Shown: one piece after another, positions 1 through 8,561 of the stretch | How the letters are laid out: every line of letters begins with the position of its first letter | Numbering within the stretch: the first letter of the stretch is position 1 | Source of the DNA: CAZSWR01 sp964610885 | GTDB lineage: Bacteria > Bacteroidota > Ignavibacteria > Kapaibacteriales > UBA2268 | Reading direction: 5' to 3' | Length of the DNA stretch: 16,774 bases | NCBI GenBank assembly: GCA_964610885.1 | Contig: CAZSWR010000080.1 | Coordinates: forward strand, 1 to 16,774 | Notes under the pieces: generated by a model | Told to the model about the DNA's origin: nothing | Seen by the model: only the letters and a program-made list of their open reading frames with translations | Database searches by the model: none | Position numbers and translations under genes: made by a program

Positions 1-44
1 CGCTCAAGACGTTGAGCAGTTGTGCCTCTTGCTAGAATGAAACA

Positions 45-82
45 ACCCTGCCTTGGTAAGGAGGGGATTAAAGGGGAGGTTT
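45..82 (-). repeat. Short copy of a dispersed hairpin-rich repeat (copy A)
   Basis: Read on the minus strand, this matches the left part of the repeat at 11152-11231: a CCTCCCC stretch, a short spacer, then a core close to TCCCCTGCTTACCAAGG. A third copy lies at 8822-8864. This copy lacks the second hairpin seen at 11194-11220. The family assignment rests on by-eye alignment inside this window. The rest of 1-149 shows no gene. Confidence 0.6.
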
Positions 83-149
83 TTTATTCTAATATCACAC
101 CTATCTAAAACGCCATAGAACCATAAGATACTCCATTTTCCATTTGCAA

Positions 150-1691
150 TCACTTCCAATACCGGCGGTCGAGGCTTCTGTATTGGATTGCTTCGCTGAT
201 GTGTTCGGAGCGGATCAGGTCGGAGAGCGCAAGGTCTGCGATTGTGCGCGCCACTTTCAGTATCCGGTCGTAAGCGCGGGCCGACAGGCTTAGTTTGGCC
301 ATGGCCATTTTCAGAAGTTCCTGCGAGGCGTCGTCGGGTTGGCAGTATTTGCGAATCTCTTTGGACCCCATATCGGCATTTTTGTAAATGTGGCTCAAAT
401 CGCGGAAACGCTCGTCTTGGATCGCCCGGGCCTGGAGCACCCGCCCGCGAATGCCTTCCGAATCTTCTGTTTGGCGCAAACTCGTCAGCTCTTGGTATTT
501 GACGGTGGGCACCTCCACGTGGATATCGATGCGGTCCAGCAGCGGCCCGGAAATCCTCGACAGGTAGCGCTGGATCTGGGTCGGAGTGCAACTGCAATCG
601 TGCTGCGGATTGCCATAATTGCCGCATGGGCATGGATTCATCGAGCAGACCAGCATGAAGTTTGCCGGATACTCCACGTTCATTTTCGTCCTCGAGATGG
701 CGATTTTTTTCTCTTCCAATGGCTGGCGGAGCACTTCGAGCACGTTCCTCGCGAATTCGGGCAGCTCGTCGAGGAACAGCACTCCGTGGTGCGCCAAAGA
801 AATTTCGCCGGGCCGGATACGGTTCATCCCGCCGCCGACGAGCGCAGCGTCGGAAATCGTATGGTGCGGCGAGCGGAATGGCCTCACCGTTACCAGGGCT
901 TCGTTCGCGGGCAATATGCCGCTGACAGAATGGATTTTCGTCGTCTCCAAGGACTCGCCCAGCGTCAGTGGCGGCAGAATCGATGGTATCCTCTTGGCTA
1001 TCATCGTTTTGCCCGATCCCGGCGGGCCGATCATCAGAATATTGTGTCCGCCGGCGGCCGCAACTTCGCAAGAACGTTTGACGGATTCCTGACCCTTGAC
1101 GTCAGAAAAATTGGCTATATGGTCGCTGTAGCCGGAGGCAAATATTGCATCGACGTCCACCCGTGTGGGTTGGATGACTGTATTCCCGCTCAGGTATTCG
1201 CCGATTTCAGAAAGCGATTCGAAGGCCACCACTTCCAATCCATCGACGAGCGCGGCCTCTTCGGCGTTTGCCCTGGGGAGGAAGATCCTTGCAACTCCTT
1301 TGTTCTTGGCTTCGATGGCGATGGGCAGCGCACCGTGGATGGGCCGCAGGAATCCATCGAGCGACAGTTCGCCGAGTATCATCGTGTTGTCCAACTTCTC
1401 CTGTTCGACGAGTCCCAGCGCGGAGAGTATGCCGAGGGCAATCGGCAGGTCGAAGGCACTGCCCTCTTTGCGAATATCAGCAGGAGCCAGATTGATGGTT
1501 ATCTTTTTGCTCGGGAAGGCAAAGCTCGAGTTTTTGATGGCAGCAGTAACCCGCTCGCGCGACTCCTTGACGGCCGAATCGGGCAGCCCGACGATCAGAA
1601 AAGCAGGAATTTGATTGTCCAAATGTGTCTCAATCTCGACTGGATATGCGCTAATACCAAAGACAGCCGCGGATAATAGCTTCGAATACAT
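150..1691 (-). CDS. yifB: YifB/ComM family Mg-chelatase-like AAA+ ATPase
   Basis: A 513-residue protein, the usual full length for the family. Residues about 20-150 form the Lon-S16-like ChlI domain. The AAA+ core follows, with Walker A GPPGSGKT at 222-229 and Walker B GVLFLDEL at 303-310. A cysteine cluster (C354, C356, C366, C368) typical of the family comes next, then the Mg_chelatase_C domain at about 400-505. In Vibrio cholerae, ComM is a hexameric helicase that drives branch migration during natural transformation. A similar cytoplasmic DNA role is inferred here, not shown. The start MYSKLLSAAVFG fits known N termini, although no Shine-Dalgarno motif precedes it. It is the last gene of the minus-strand series and is separated from the kinase gene by 469 bp, so it is probably transcribed alone. 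Despite the Mg-chelatase label, nothing points to chlorophyll synthesis. Confidence 0.95.
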   Translation of the reverse strand: MYSKLLSAAVFGISAYPVEIETHLDNQIPAFLIVGLPDSAVKESRERVTAAIKNSSFAFPSKKITINLAPADIRKEGSAFDLPIALGILSALGLVEQEKLDNTMILGELSLDGFLRPIHGALPIAIEAKNKGVARIFLPRANAEEAALVDGLEVVAFESLSEIGEYLSGNTVIQPTRVDVDAIFASGYSDHIANFSDVKGQESVKRSCEVAAAGGHNILMIGPPGSGKTMIAKRIPSILPPLTLGESLETTKIHSVSGILPANEALVTVRPFRSPHHTISDAALVGGGMNRIRPGEISLAHHGVLFLDELPEFARNVLEVLRQPLEEKKIAISRTKMNVEYPANFMLVCSMNPCPCGNYGNPQHDCSCTPTQIQRYLSRISGPLLDRIDIHVEVPTVKYQELTSLRQTEDSEGIRGRVLQARAIQDERFRDLSHIYKNADMGSKEIRKYCQPDDASQELLKMAMAKLSLSARAYDRILKVARTIADLALSDLIRSEHISEAIQYRSLDRRYWK

Positions 1692-1824
1692 TAGTTTGCC
1701 GTAGTACGTTGAAAATCAATTCTTCAAAATATGAAACATTTTGCTCAAATGCAAGCGCTCGCGAGAGAATAGCTGTAGGAAAGTATCTCTTTGCCAACCC
1801 ATGGACTCGATCCAAGTGTTATCT

Positions 1825-1979
1825 ATAATCCCAAATTGTGCGTTAGAAAAACCCTTTATCCCTTTCTCACAAAAGGCGAAAGGTATTTCAATTTTCTTAC
1901 TCCCTTCTCCCGTCGGGAGAAGGGGCGGGGATGAGGGTATAGTAAATATTTCAATTTTAAATGAACAATTTGGAATAAT
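1825..1979 (+). mobile_element. MITE-like non-coding element, copy 1
   Basis: About 155 bp with inverted ends: ATAATCCCAAATTGTGCGTT on the left, and ATTATTCCAAATTGTTCATT when the right end is read inward on the minus strand. The inside carries a near-perfect 11-bp-arm palindrome at 1902-1924 (CCCTTCTCCCG/CGGGAGAAGGG). The whole element aligns with 11233-11405 in the opposite orientation. It has no coding capacity. A target-site duplication could not be recognised, so mobility is inferred from the ends and the two copies only. Confidence 0.6.
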
Positions 1980-2012
1980 ATGATCAATTTATTAACGCAC
2001 ACCTTTCTTTAG

Positions 2013-2038
2013 CCCCCTTTGAAACAGTGGGTTGGGGG
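2013..2038. repeat. C5/G5 imperfect hairpin segment
   Basis: CCCCC at 2013-2017 pairs with GGGGG at 2034-2038 across a 16-nt loop. The wording is typical of short intergenic repeats, but no second copy is present in this window. No T tract follows it. Confidence 0.35.
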
Positions 2039-2076
2039 ATTTGTCGATATTTCAATTCCTTACCGCGATGCAGGCA

Positions 2077-2092
2077 ATGGGGCAAGCCCCAT
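2077..2092. repeat. Perfect short palindrome
   Basis: Arms ATGGGGC and GCCCCAT are separated by AA. It resembles the cluster of GC-rich palindromes at 8562-8971, and lies 69 bp beyond the kinase stop codon. It lacks a T run, so it is listed as a repeat and not a terminator. Confidence 0.45.
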
Positions 2093-2160
2093 AGTTAAAT
2101 ATCAATTTCAACCCGCTACAATTGGAGAAAATTATCAACTCGGAATAAACCCGCTGCCAA

Positions 2161-5100
2161 TTATATCCATTTATTAATAATTGACATCAGCGTGGCGGCC
2201 TCGAATGGTTTCGACAGATAATCATTGCAGCCGGCGGCTATGGCTCTTTCCTTGTCTCCTGCGAGTGCGTATGCGGTTACGGCAATGATTGGCACCTTTT
2301 TATCGATCTCTCGCAGCCGTTTCGTGGCGGTGATTCCGTCCATATCGGGCATCTTTAGGTCCATGATCACGATCGATATATTTTTATGCTTGTTATATAG
2401 TTCGAGCGCGTGAATACCGTTTTCGGCGTGGAGCAATTTGGAATTTGTTTCGCGTTTCAGTATTCGTTCGATAAACAAGTAATTAATTTCATCATCCTCG
2501 GCGATGAGAATCGGGGCGGAGAGCTTAGGCAATTGCTCGCCCGATTTGGTTTTCGAGGAGGAAATGGATTGAATTTTCAGCTGTTTGCATGGGATTCTGA
2601 ACCTGAAGGTCGAACCTTTGCCCTTTTCGGATTCGACCCAAATCGTGCCACCAAGCAATTCTGCCAAACCCTTGCTGATGGACAGGCCCAGGCCAGCGCC
2701 CTCGTGGTTGCGGCTTTCGGAGATTTCTTCCTGAGCGAACCGTTTGAACATGTTCTCCAAGAAAGATTCGGCGATTCCGATGCCCGTATCGCGAACGAAA
2801 AACTCGACCCAATTGCCTTCGATTTCGTACCCGAATGCGATTTGGCCTGAAGTCGTAAATTTGAACGCATTTCCCATAAGGTTTGTTAGGATTTGGTAGA
2901 TCTTTCGCTCGTCGGAGAGAACGACAGTGCTGTCGTTGCCCGCAGGCATCTCGACCTTCAGCTCGAGTTGCTTGTCGGCGGCCATCATCGAGAAGAAATT
3001 ATAAAGCTCTTTCATCAAATCGCCGAGGTTGAATTCCTTTTCGCTAACTTCCATCTGGCCGACTTCCAGCTTTGAAATGTCGATTATATTATTGATCAGT
3101 TCTAAAAGCCGGTTTGCGCTCTTGCTGAGTATGCCGGCTATTTCTCTTCTTTCTATTTCGGTTAGCGTATCCTCCAGCATAATATTCGAGAATCCGATAA
3201 TGCCATTCATGGGCGTGCGGATTTCGTGGGACATATTGGCCAAGAATGCAGATTTCAGGCGGTCGCTTTCCTCGGCCTTTTCTTTGGCACGAATCAATTC
3301 CTTTTCTGCTGTTTTCCTATCGGTGATATCGACGATGGTCAGCAATACAACGCTTTTTTCGATTTGTTCGACGAGGTTTGTCGATATATATAGATCCAGA
3401 GGGCACTCTTTGCCATTGATCACAGCATCCAACCTGCATTCCAGATTATTAATAGGTTCGCCATCGGTAAATGTCTTTTTAATTGCATTCCTTATTGGGC
3501 AGTCCTCGCATTCATGATTCTTTCCGCAGCCATCGCCCCGGAAGGAAACGGCGCAATTGTACGCATGTCCGGCCAAGCAGCCAATCAGCTCAGACTTTTT
3601 CTTCGCCGTAAAGGTTTCACCCATTCTGTTTATATTGATTACTCTTGCTTCGTCATCGACGAGGAGCATTGTGTATGGGGAACTTTGGAAAATGGCATTG
3701 AGTGTGTTCCTTTGCGTAATAATCTCTTTTTCGGCGAGCAGCCTCTCGGTGATGTCCTGGCTGATGACGACCGCTCGGACTTTCCCGTCGTCGCCGGCAT
3801 AGAAGCTCGAACGGCACTCGAAAGTGCGGTAGTGGCCGTTCTTGTGGCGGAATCTCCATACATCTACGCTGCTATCGAGCCGATCGCTTATCTCGCTGTG
3901 TTTCTTCATTGCTTGGGACATATCGTCGATATGAATCCAATCAACGGCAGCCCGACCGATCATCTCGTCTTTGTGGTAGCCAAGTACTTCGAAATAATTG
4001 TCTGATATGTAGGTATATCGGCCCTCGTCATCGATTTCGCAAATCAGATCTTTTATATTCGAGACTAAACGTTTGAATTGAGCTTCGCTTTTCTTGAGTG
4101 CGTCCATTATCGCATACTTTTCGGTGATGTCAGAGAACACCAACACCACGCCTACGATTTCGCCGGATTCGTTTTTAATCGGTGCTGCTGTATCCGAAAT
4201 TTGGAATTCTTTGCCAGTCTTGGAAACAAGCACTGTGTGGTTGCCCAATTCGACGATTTTTCCGGTACGGAAGACTTGCTCGACCGGCGAAGGAATCACT
4301 TCTCGTGTGTCGGCATTAATAATTTTAAAAATGCTCTTGAGTGGTTTGCCGATTGATTCCAATTTGGTATAACCCGTGAGGTTCTCTGCCACTGGATTCG
4401 TCCGCATGATAAGGCCCTCGGCGTCGGTGGCGATGACGCCGTCTGCGATTGAATTAAGCGTGATTTCTAAATCATTCTCGCTTTTCTTGATAGCTTCTTG
4501 GGCAAGCAACTGATCGGTAACATCTGACGCAATTACAGCGAATTGGCCCGGTTTGGGGCAATAGGCCACCGATTCGAAGTATCGGCCGATGAAAGCTGCA
4601 TAGTTTTGGTACTTGACTGATTGGCCGCTAATCGCTACCTTTCCAAGGACGTCGATCCAGTACTGTTCCAAATCTGGCAGGACATCACGTATCCGCCGCC
4701 CAATCAATTCCGTACGGCTGAGGCCTGTCAGCCGAGAGAAGCTATCGTTCATCTCGAGCGTGATGTAGTCTATGGGCCGGCCCTCATCGTCGCACACGAT
4801 CTCGTGCAGCGCCAGGCCTTGCTCCATTGTGTCGAAAATAGTTCTATATTTTTCTTCGCTCTGCTCCAATGATTTCTGGATCGCGTATTTCTCGGTAACG
4901 TCGGAAAACACTAAAACAATACCAACCACGAATCCATCCGGATCCTTAATCGGCGCCGCGCTGTCCGCAATTTGGTATTCTCTTCCGTCCCGTGAAATCA
5001 GCAACGTATGGTTCGCCAAACCAACGACCTTGCCGTGCTGCATCACTAATTCCACCGGATTGGCCACCTTCTGGCGGGTGTCTGCATTGACGATACGAAA

Positions 5101-6645
5101 CACTTCCTGAAGGGATTTCCCCTCCGCATCGGCGATCTTCCATCCGCACATACGCTCGGCCACGGGGTTCATTCGCGTAACGATGCCATGCTCATCGGTT
5201 GCGATCACTCCGTCGCCAATCGAATTCAACGTTGTGTATAGATCTTTTTCATTCTTCGTCAGGGCGTCGATGGCGGCTTTCTTTTCTGTAATATCGTTTA
5301 CAATCGCAAGGAACACCTGGCCGTCGTCCAGATTGACGAGTTGCAAATGAACTTCGACATCGTATTGAGTGCCATCCTTCCGTTCGTGGACAGTTTCGAA
5401 AACTAAGATTTCCTTTTCGCCCGAAATCAGAATCGAAATGAGGCTGTTAAATTCATTCTTCCCGATTAGTGGTTTGATGTCGTATGGCGTCATCGTCATC
5501 AGTTCCTGAAGCGAATAGCCGAGATTCCTCTGGGCGCCTTCGTTCACGAAAATGAATCGCAAATCGGTTTTATTGAATAGATAGACTTCGTTCAGGCTTT
5601 TCGAGACTATATCGTACAGCCAAGCCCTCTCCTTTTCGGCTTCGTAGCTCATTTTATAGAATTTTGCCCGGCGCTGCCTCCAGAGCAATCCGAACAAAGC
5701 AAAAAGAAACAGGAGAACCAAACCAATCATAATAATTAATTCGCGCAGACGGGCTTGGAGCGGTTCGTCGATTTCGTCTTTGTCCATTTTGGACACAATG
5801 AACCAGGGCGAATCAGGGATATTGGAAACGAAAGCTTTGACAGGCACGTTCCGGTAGTCCTTTCCCTCAGTAACGCCGACATATCCTCTCGCGGCGATGG
5901 CGGAAGGCAAGTCAGTTTGCGAAACAGGGAATCTTAGCCGAAGTGCCGTACCGGACATATGTTTGATTTCATTTAATGCCTCGACAGAATCGCCAACCTG
6001 CCTGAACAGGATGGTTTCAGCTGATTTTTCCGTTCCGGGCCATTTATTGATAAACGGATAGAGGTACATTTCCGGGTCGATTTTCAACGACACAATTGCC
6101 ACGAGCGTGTTCGATTCGTTCATAATCGGCACCGAGACCTTGATAGCGATTTTTTTTGACCTATCAAAATAAAAGTCCTGGAACAGAGCTTCGCCTTTTT
6201 TTAATATCTCGAGATCCTTATCGAGGAGTATCAATTTTTTGCCTACCGGCTTCGCGCCAACCACGGCATGCACATTCGAATTCAAATCTGTTACAATAAT
6301 TGAAGAGTAATTATTACCAATTGCAATGTGTTGCAACCAGTTTTCGATTCTATTTTTCGCATCAGTATCGTTCGGATCTTTGAGCAGCCTCAGTACGTTG
6401 TTCGTGAAGACTTTGTTCCCCAGGAAGATCCGCCCGTCGTTTTTGCGTTCGTTCCTCCACTGGCTGATTTCGGAAATCTTCAATTCAGCAATCGAGGCCA
6501 ATCGAGCGTTGACCTCGGCGTAGTATTGCTCTCTGTACGAATCAAAATAGACGAAGCCCTCGATAACCACCAATAGAGCAAGCACAGAGAATACTACTAT
6601 GGTCATTAACGAAGGCCTGATACTACGTTTTATATGCTGAAACAT
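2161..6645 (-). CDS. Membrane-bound hybrid histidine kinase with six PAS domains and a C-terminal receiver
   Basis: A 1494-residue sensor. TM1 is at about 14-33, followed by an extracytoplasmic region at 35-300 that resembles a double-Cache ligand domain, then TM2 at about 302-321. Six cytoplasmic PAS domains follow at about 345-455, 465-588, 595-712, 722-846, 855-968 and 978-1110. The kinase core has H-box MSHEIRTPMNG with H1140, N-box residues N1255 and N1259, G1 DTGIGI at 1286-1291 and G2 GAGLGL at 1316-1321. The receiver (1378-1494) has acidic E1383/D1384/D1385, phosphoacceptor D1429, T1457 and K1479. All catalytic residues are intact. No Hpt domain is present, so an external phosphotransfer partner or intramolecular control is expected. 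PAS2 and PAS4 look like an internal duplication, and PAS6 has a cysteine-rich insert. The gene is transcribed divergently from porX. The ligand is unknown. No Shine-Dalgarno motif precedes the start, which was chosen because it leaves TM1 intact. Confidence 0.95.
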   Translation of the reverse strand: MFQHIKRSIRPSLMTIVVFSVLALLVVIEGFVYFDSYREQYYAEVNARLASIAELKISEISQWRNERKNDGRIFLGNKVFTNNVLRLLKDPNDTDAKNRIENWLQHIAIGNNYSSIIVTDLNSNVHAVVGAKPVGKKLILLDKDLEILKKGEALFQDFYFDRSKKIAIKVSVPIMNESNTLVAIVSLKIDPEMYLYPFINKWPGTEKSAETILFRQVGDSVEALNEIKHMSGTALRLRFPVSQTDLPSAIAARGYVGVTEGKDYRNVPVKAFVSNIPDSPWFIVSKMDKDEIDEPLQARLRELIIMIGLVLLFLFALFGLLWRQRRAKFYKMSYEAEKERAWLYDIVSKSLNEVYLFNKTDLRFIFVNEGAQRNLGYSLQELMTMTPYDIKPLIGKNEFNSLISILISGEKEILVFETVHERKDGTQYDVEVHLQLVNLDDGQVFLAIVNDITEKKAAIDALTKNEKDLYTTLNSIGDGVIATDEHGIVTRMNPVAERMCGWKIADAEGKSLQEVFRIVNADTRQKVANPVELVMQHGKVVGLANHTLLISRDGREYQIADSAAPIKDPDGFVVGIVLVFSDVTEKYAIQKSLEQSEEKYRTIFDTMEQGLALHEIVCDDEGRPIDYITLEMNDSFSRLTGLSRTELIGRRIRDVLPDLEQYWIDVLGKVAISGQSVKYQNYAAFIGRYFESVAYCPKPGQFAVIASDVTDQLLAQEAIKKSENDLEITLNSIADGVIATDAEGLIMRTNPVAENLTGYTKLESIGKPLKSIFKIINADTREVIPSPVEQVFRTGKIVELGNHTVLVSKTGKEFQISDTAAPIKNESGEIVGVVLVFSDITEKYAIMDALKKSEAQFKRLVSNIKDLICEIDDEGRYTYISDNYFEVLGYHKDEMIGRAAVDWIHIDDMSQAMKKHSEISDRLDSSVDVWRFRHKNGHYRTFECRSSFYAGDDGKVRAVVISQDITERLLAEKEIITQRNTLNAIFQSSPYTMLLVDDEARVININRMGETFTAKKKSELIGCLAGHAYNCAVSFRGDGCGKNHECEDCPIRNAIKKTFTDGEPINNLECRLDAVINGKECPLDLYISTNLVEQIEKSVVLLTIVDITDRKTAEKELIRAKEKAEESDRLKSAFLANMSHEIRTPMNGIIGFSNIMLEDTLTEIERREIAGILSKSANRLLELINNIIDISKLEVGQMEVSEKEFNLGDLMKELYNFFSMMAADKQLELKVEMPAGNDSTVVLSDERKIYQILTNLMGNAFKFTTSGQIAFGYEIEGNWVEFFVRDTGIGIAESFLENMFKRFAQEEISESRNHEGAGLGLSISKGLAELLGGTIWVESEKGKGSTFRFRIPCKQLKIQSISSSKTKSGEQLPKLSAPILIAEDDEINYLFIERILKRETNSKLLHAENGIHALELYNKHKNISIVIMDLKMPDMDGITATKRLREIDKKVPIIAVTAYALAGDKERAIAAGCNDYLSKPFEAATLMSIINKWI

Positions 6646-6745
6646 ATTGATACCGAAGATAAGACAACAAAAACTATAATAATATAAGAAAAGAAATGAA
6701 TTAAAAAAAGGAAATTTTCTTCCGGGGGATTCTTCATTTTTTTTC

Positions 6746-6809
6746 TTTGGCCAAACAATAATATTTATTAGATTGCATCTTAGTGTTTAGTTGTTTCGCC
6801 AAACGATAA
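6746..6809. promoter_or_regulatory. Pair of 16-bp direct repeats in the kinase/porX divergent region
   Basis: TTTGGCCAAACAATAA at 6746-6761 and TTTCGCCAAACGATAA at 6794-6809 match at 14 of 16 positions and start 48 bp apart. The first contains a perfect palindrome, TTTGGCCAAA. Their position between two divergent regulatory genes, about 45 and 95 bp upstream of the candidate porX -7 box, suits operator sites. No binding protein is known, so this is inference. Confidence 0.4.
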
Positions 6810-6854
6810 GGAATTGCTCATTAAACATATTTACTCAGGTTTAAAAAAAAATAT

Positions 6855-6862
6855 TATTTTTG
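6855..6862 (+). promoter_or_regulatory. Candidate Bacteroidota-type -7 box for porX
   Basis: TATTTTTG matches the TAnnTTTG consensus of the Bacteroidota primary sigma factor. It lies 38 bp upstream of the porX ATG. A clear TTG -33 element is not seen at the expected 19-21 bp distance, so confidence is moderate. Confidence 0.45.
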
Positions 6863-6900
6863 CATGGTCAAGAAATTGATTGCTAACCAAGGGAGTAAAT

Positions 6901-8475
6901 ATGGAACAGAACAAAGGCAGAATCCTCTGGATCGACGACGAAATCGAACTTCTCCGCCCGCACCTAATACTGCTCGGCCAGCGCGGCTACGAAACTCTTA
7001 CCGCAACGAATAGCGAAGACGGAATCGAGCTTGTCAAAACCCAACGCATAGACCTGATCTTCCTCGACGAAAACATGGTCGGGCTGTCCGGCCTCGAGGC
7101 TATACCAATTATCAAACAAATCAATCCGGCCATTCCCATCGTGATGGTTACGAAAAACGAAGCCGAATCCGTTATGGAAGATGCCATCGGCCGCAAAATT
7201 GACGACTACCTGACCAAGCCCGTCAATCCGGCGCAAATCATCGCCGCTTGCAAGAAATTTCTGGAAACGCACCGCATCGCCGAAGAAAAATTTACTCAAG
7301 ACTATATAATCAATTTCAACCAAATCCAACAAAAACTCTACGACCGCCTCTATTGGGACGATTGGGTGGAGATCTACGAGAAACTCACGATGCTGTCGCT
7401 CGAGCTGGACCAACACCCAAGCCTCGATTTCCTGCAAACATTGCAAAACCAATGGCGCGAATGCAACGCAGAATTCTCCAAATTTGTCGAGGAAAACTAT
7501 ATCGATTGGATTAACAACCTGAAGGACGAGGACACGCCCACCTTTTCGCCCACAGTTGTCGAAAAATATTTGGTGCCACACCTTCAGAACGAAGGCCCTG
7601 TATTCTTTGTCGTCGTCGATTGCATGAGGTTCGACCAATGGCTGATGATGGAAGAATTGCTTCGCCCGTACTATAGCTTCAAACACGATTTCTATAGCGC
7701 AATACTGCCGACGGCCACGCCCTACGCGCGAAATGCCATCTTTGCCGGACTATTCCCGAACGATATTGAGAAACACTATCCCCAATATTGGGTCGGGGAG
7801 AAAAGCAACGACGAGCACAAGCAAAATGCTTTCGAACGCGAGCTTTTCGAGGAGCAAATCAAACGCAAACGCATCTCGCTGCGCCAGCCGCCCACGTATA
7901 TCAAGATTCACGATACCGATTTCGGAAAGAAAATCGAAAACGATATTCAAAGCCATCTGAAAAACCATCTGACGGCCATTGTCATCAACGCAGTGGACAT
8001 GATCGCCCACTCGCGCTCGGACTATCCAATCCTTAAAGAAATCGCGCCAAACGAAGCTGCTTACCGCACGCTGACCAAGTCCTGGTTCCAACACTCCTCG
8101 CTTTTCGGGATGCTGAAAGCGATTTCCGAAAACAAAAAAGCCAAAGTGGTCATCACCACAGACCACGGCTCGATACGCTGTATGCGCGGCGTGAAAGTCT
8201 TGGGAGACAAGGAAACCACCACCTGCCTGCGCTACAAATTCGGGAAAAACGTGAAAAGCGACCCGCGCCATGCAATGCAGATTTCCGACCCGGCAAAGTT
8301 CAAACTGCCCCGCATCGGTATCACCGTGAACAACATCATCGCCAAGGAAGACTATTACTTCGTCTATCCCACCGAATTCAACCATTACCTGCACAAATAT
8401 CGCGACAGCTTCCAGCACGGCGGCATCTCGATGGAGGAAATGATTGTCCCGGTCATTGAATTGGATCCGAAATAG
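6901..8475 (+). CDS. porX: PorX-type response regulator with PglZ (alkaline phosphatase superfamily) effector domain
   Basis: A 524-residue protein with the size and architecture of PorX. The receiver (about 5-125) has acidic D12/D13, phosphoacceptor D56, T84 and K106. A helical linker leads to the PglZ domain (about 215-524). Its putative metal and nucleophile residues are all visible: D240 in VVVDCMRFDQW, the T271/T273 region, D366 and H370 in VDMIAH, D421 and H422 in TTDHGS, and H506 in FQHGGIS. In Porphyromonas gingivalis, PorX works with the kinase PorY to control type IX secretion genes, and has been reported to cleave oligonucleotides. The same role is inferred here. The ATG at 6901 is chosen over an in-frame TTG at 6880 because GGGAG sits just upstream of the ATG and the protein then starts like its family. 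It is a single gene, divergent from the hybrid kinase. Confidence 0.93.
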   Translation: MEQNKGRILWIDDEIELLRPHLILLGQRGYETLTATNSEDGIELVKTQRIDLIFLDENMVGLSGLEAIPIIKQINPAIPIVMVTKNEAESVMEDAIGRKIDDYLTKPVNPAQIIAACKKFLETHRIAEEKFTQDYIINFNQIQQKLYDRLYWDDWVEIYEKLTMLSLELDQHPSLDFLQTLQNQWRECNAEFSKFVEENYIDWINNLKDEDTPTFSPTVVEKYLVPHLQNEGPVFFVVVDCMRFDQWLMMEELLRPYYSFKHDFYSAILPTATPYARNAIFAGLFPNDIEKHYPQYWVGEKSNDEHKQNAFERELFEEQIKRKRISLRQPPTYIKIHDTDFGKKIENDIQSHLKNHLTAIVINAVDMIAHSRSDYPILKEIAPNEAAYRTLTKSWFQHSSLFGMLKAISENKKAKVVITTDHGSIRCMRGVKVLGDKETTTCLRYKFGKNVKSDPRHAMQISDPAKFKLPRIGITVNNIIAKEDYYFVYPTEFNHYLHKYRDSFQHGGISMEEMIVPVIELDPK

Positions 8476-8478
8476 GTG

Positions 8479-8511
8479 GCACTTCGGCAAGCTCAGTGAC
8501 CGCACTTCGGC
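8479..8511 (+). repeat. Direct repeat GCACTTCGGC
   Basis: GCACTTCGGC occurs at 8479-8488 and 8502-8511, separated by AAGCTCAGTGACC. It begins 4 bp after the porX stop codon. The wording is that of a short intergenic repeat seen in many genomes (from memory, not checked here). Confidence 0.4.
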
Positions 8512-8561
8512 TGCAAACATCAAATAGACTGATTGATTTTAAATGGAAATAATGCAAAATG

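Larger units (their letters stand above)
1692..2160. other. Gene-free gap between yifB and the hybrid kinase gene
   Basis: I see no credible gene here. It holds the MITE-like element at 1825-1979, a C5/G5 hairpin-capable segment at 2013-2038, and a perfect palindrome (ATGGGGC, AA, GCCCCAT) at 2077-2092. Neither hairpin is followed by a T tract on the minus strand, so neither is a convincing terminator for the kinase gene. The only open frame, at 1741-1983 on the plus strand, runs through the repeat and was rejected. Confidence 0.7.

Noticed and set aside
339..1676. 445-residue open frame on the plus strand, antisense to yifB
   Set aside because: It mirrors the full yifB gene, has no recognisable domain and a His/Arg-rich composition typical of an antisense frame. 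The same holds for the open frames at 4-1071, 3514-4005, 6964-7686 and 7750-8523.
1741..1983. 80-residue plus-strand frame in the yifB upstream gap
   Set aside because: It overlaps the palindromic MITE-like element; no domain, no start signal and repeat-derived sequence.
6880..6900. Upstream TTG start for porX
   Set aside because: It would place the Shine-Dalgarno GGGAG inside the coding region; the ATG at 6901 has that motif at proper spacing.
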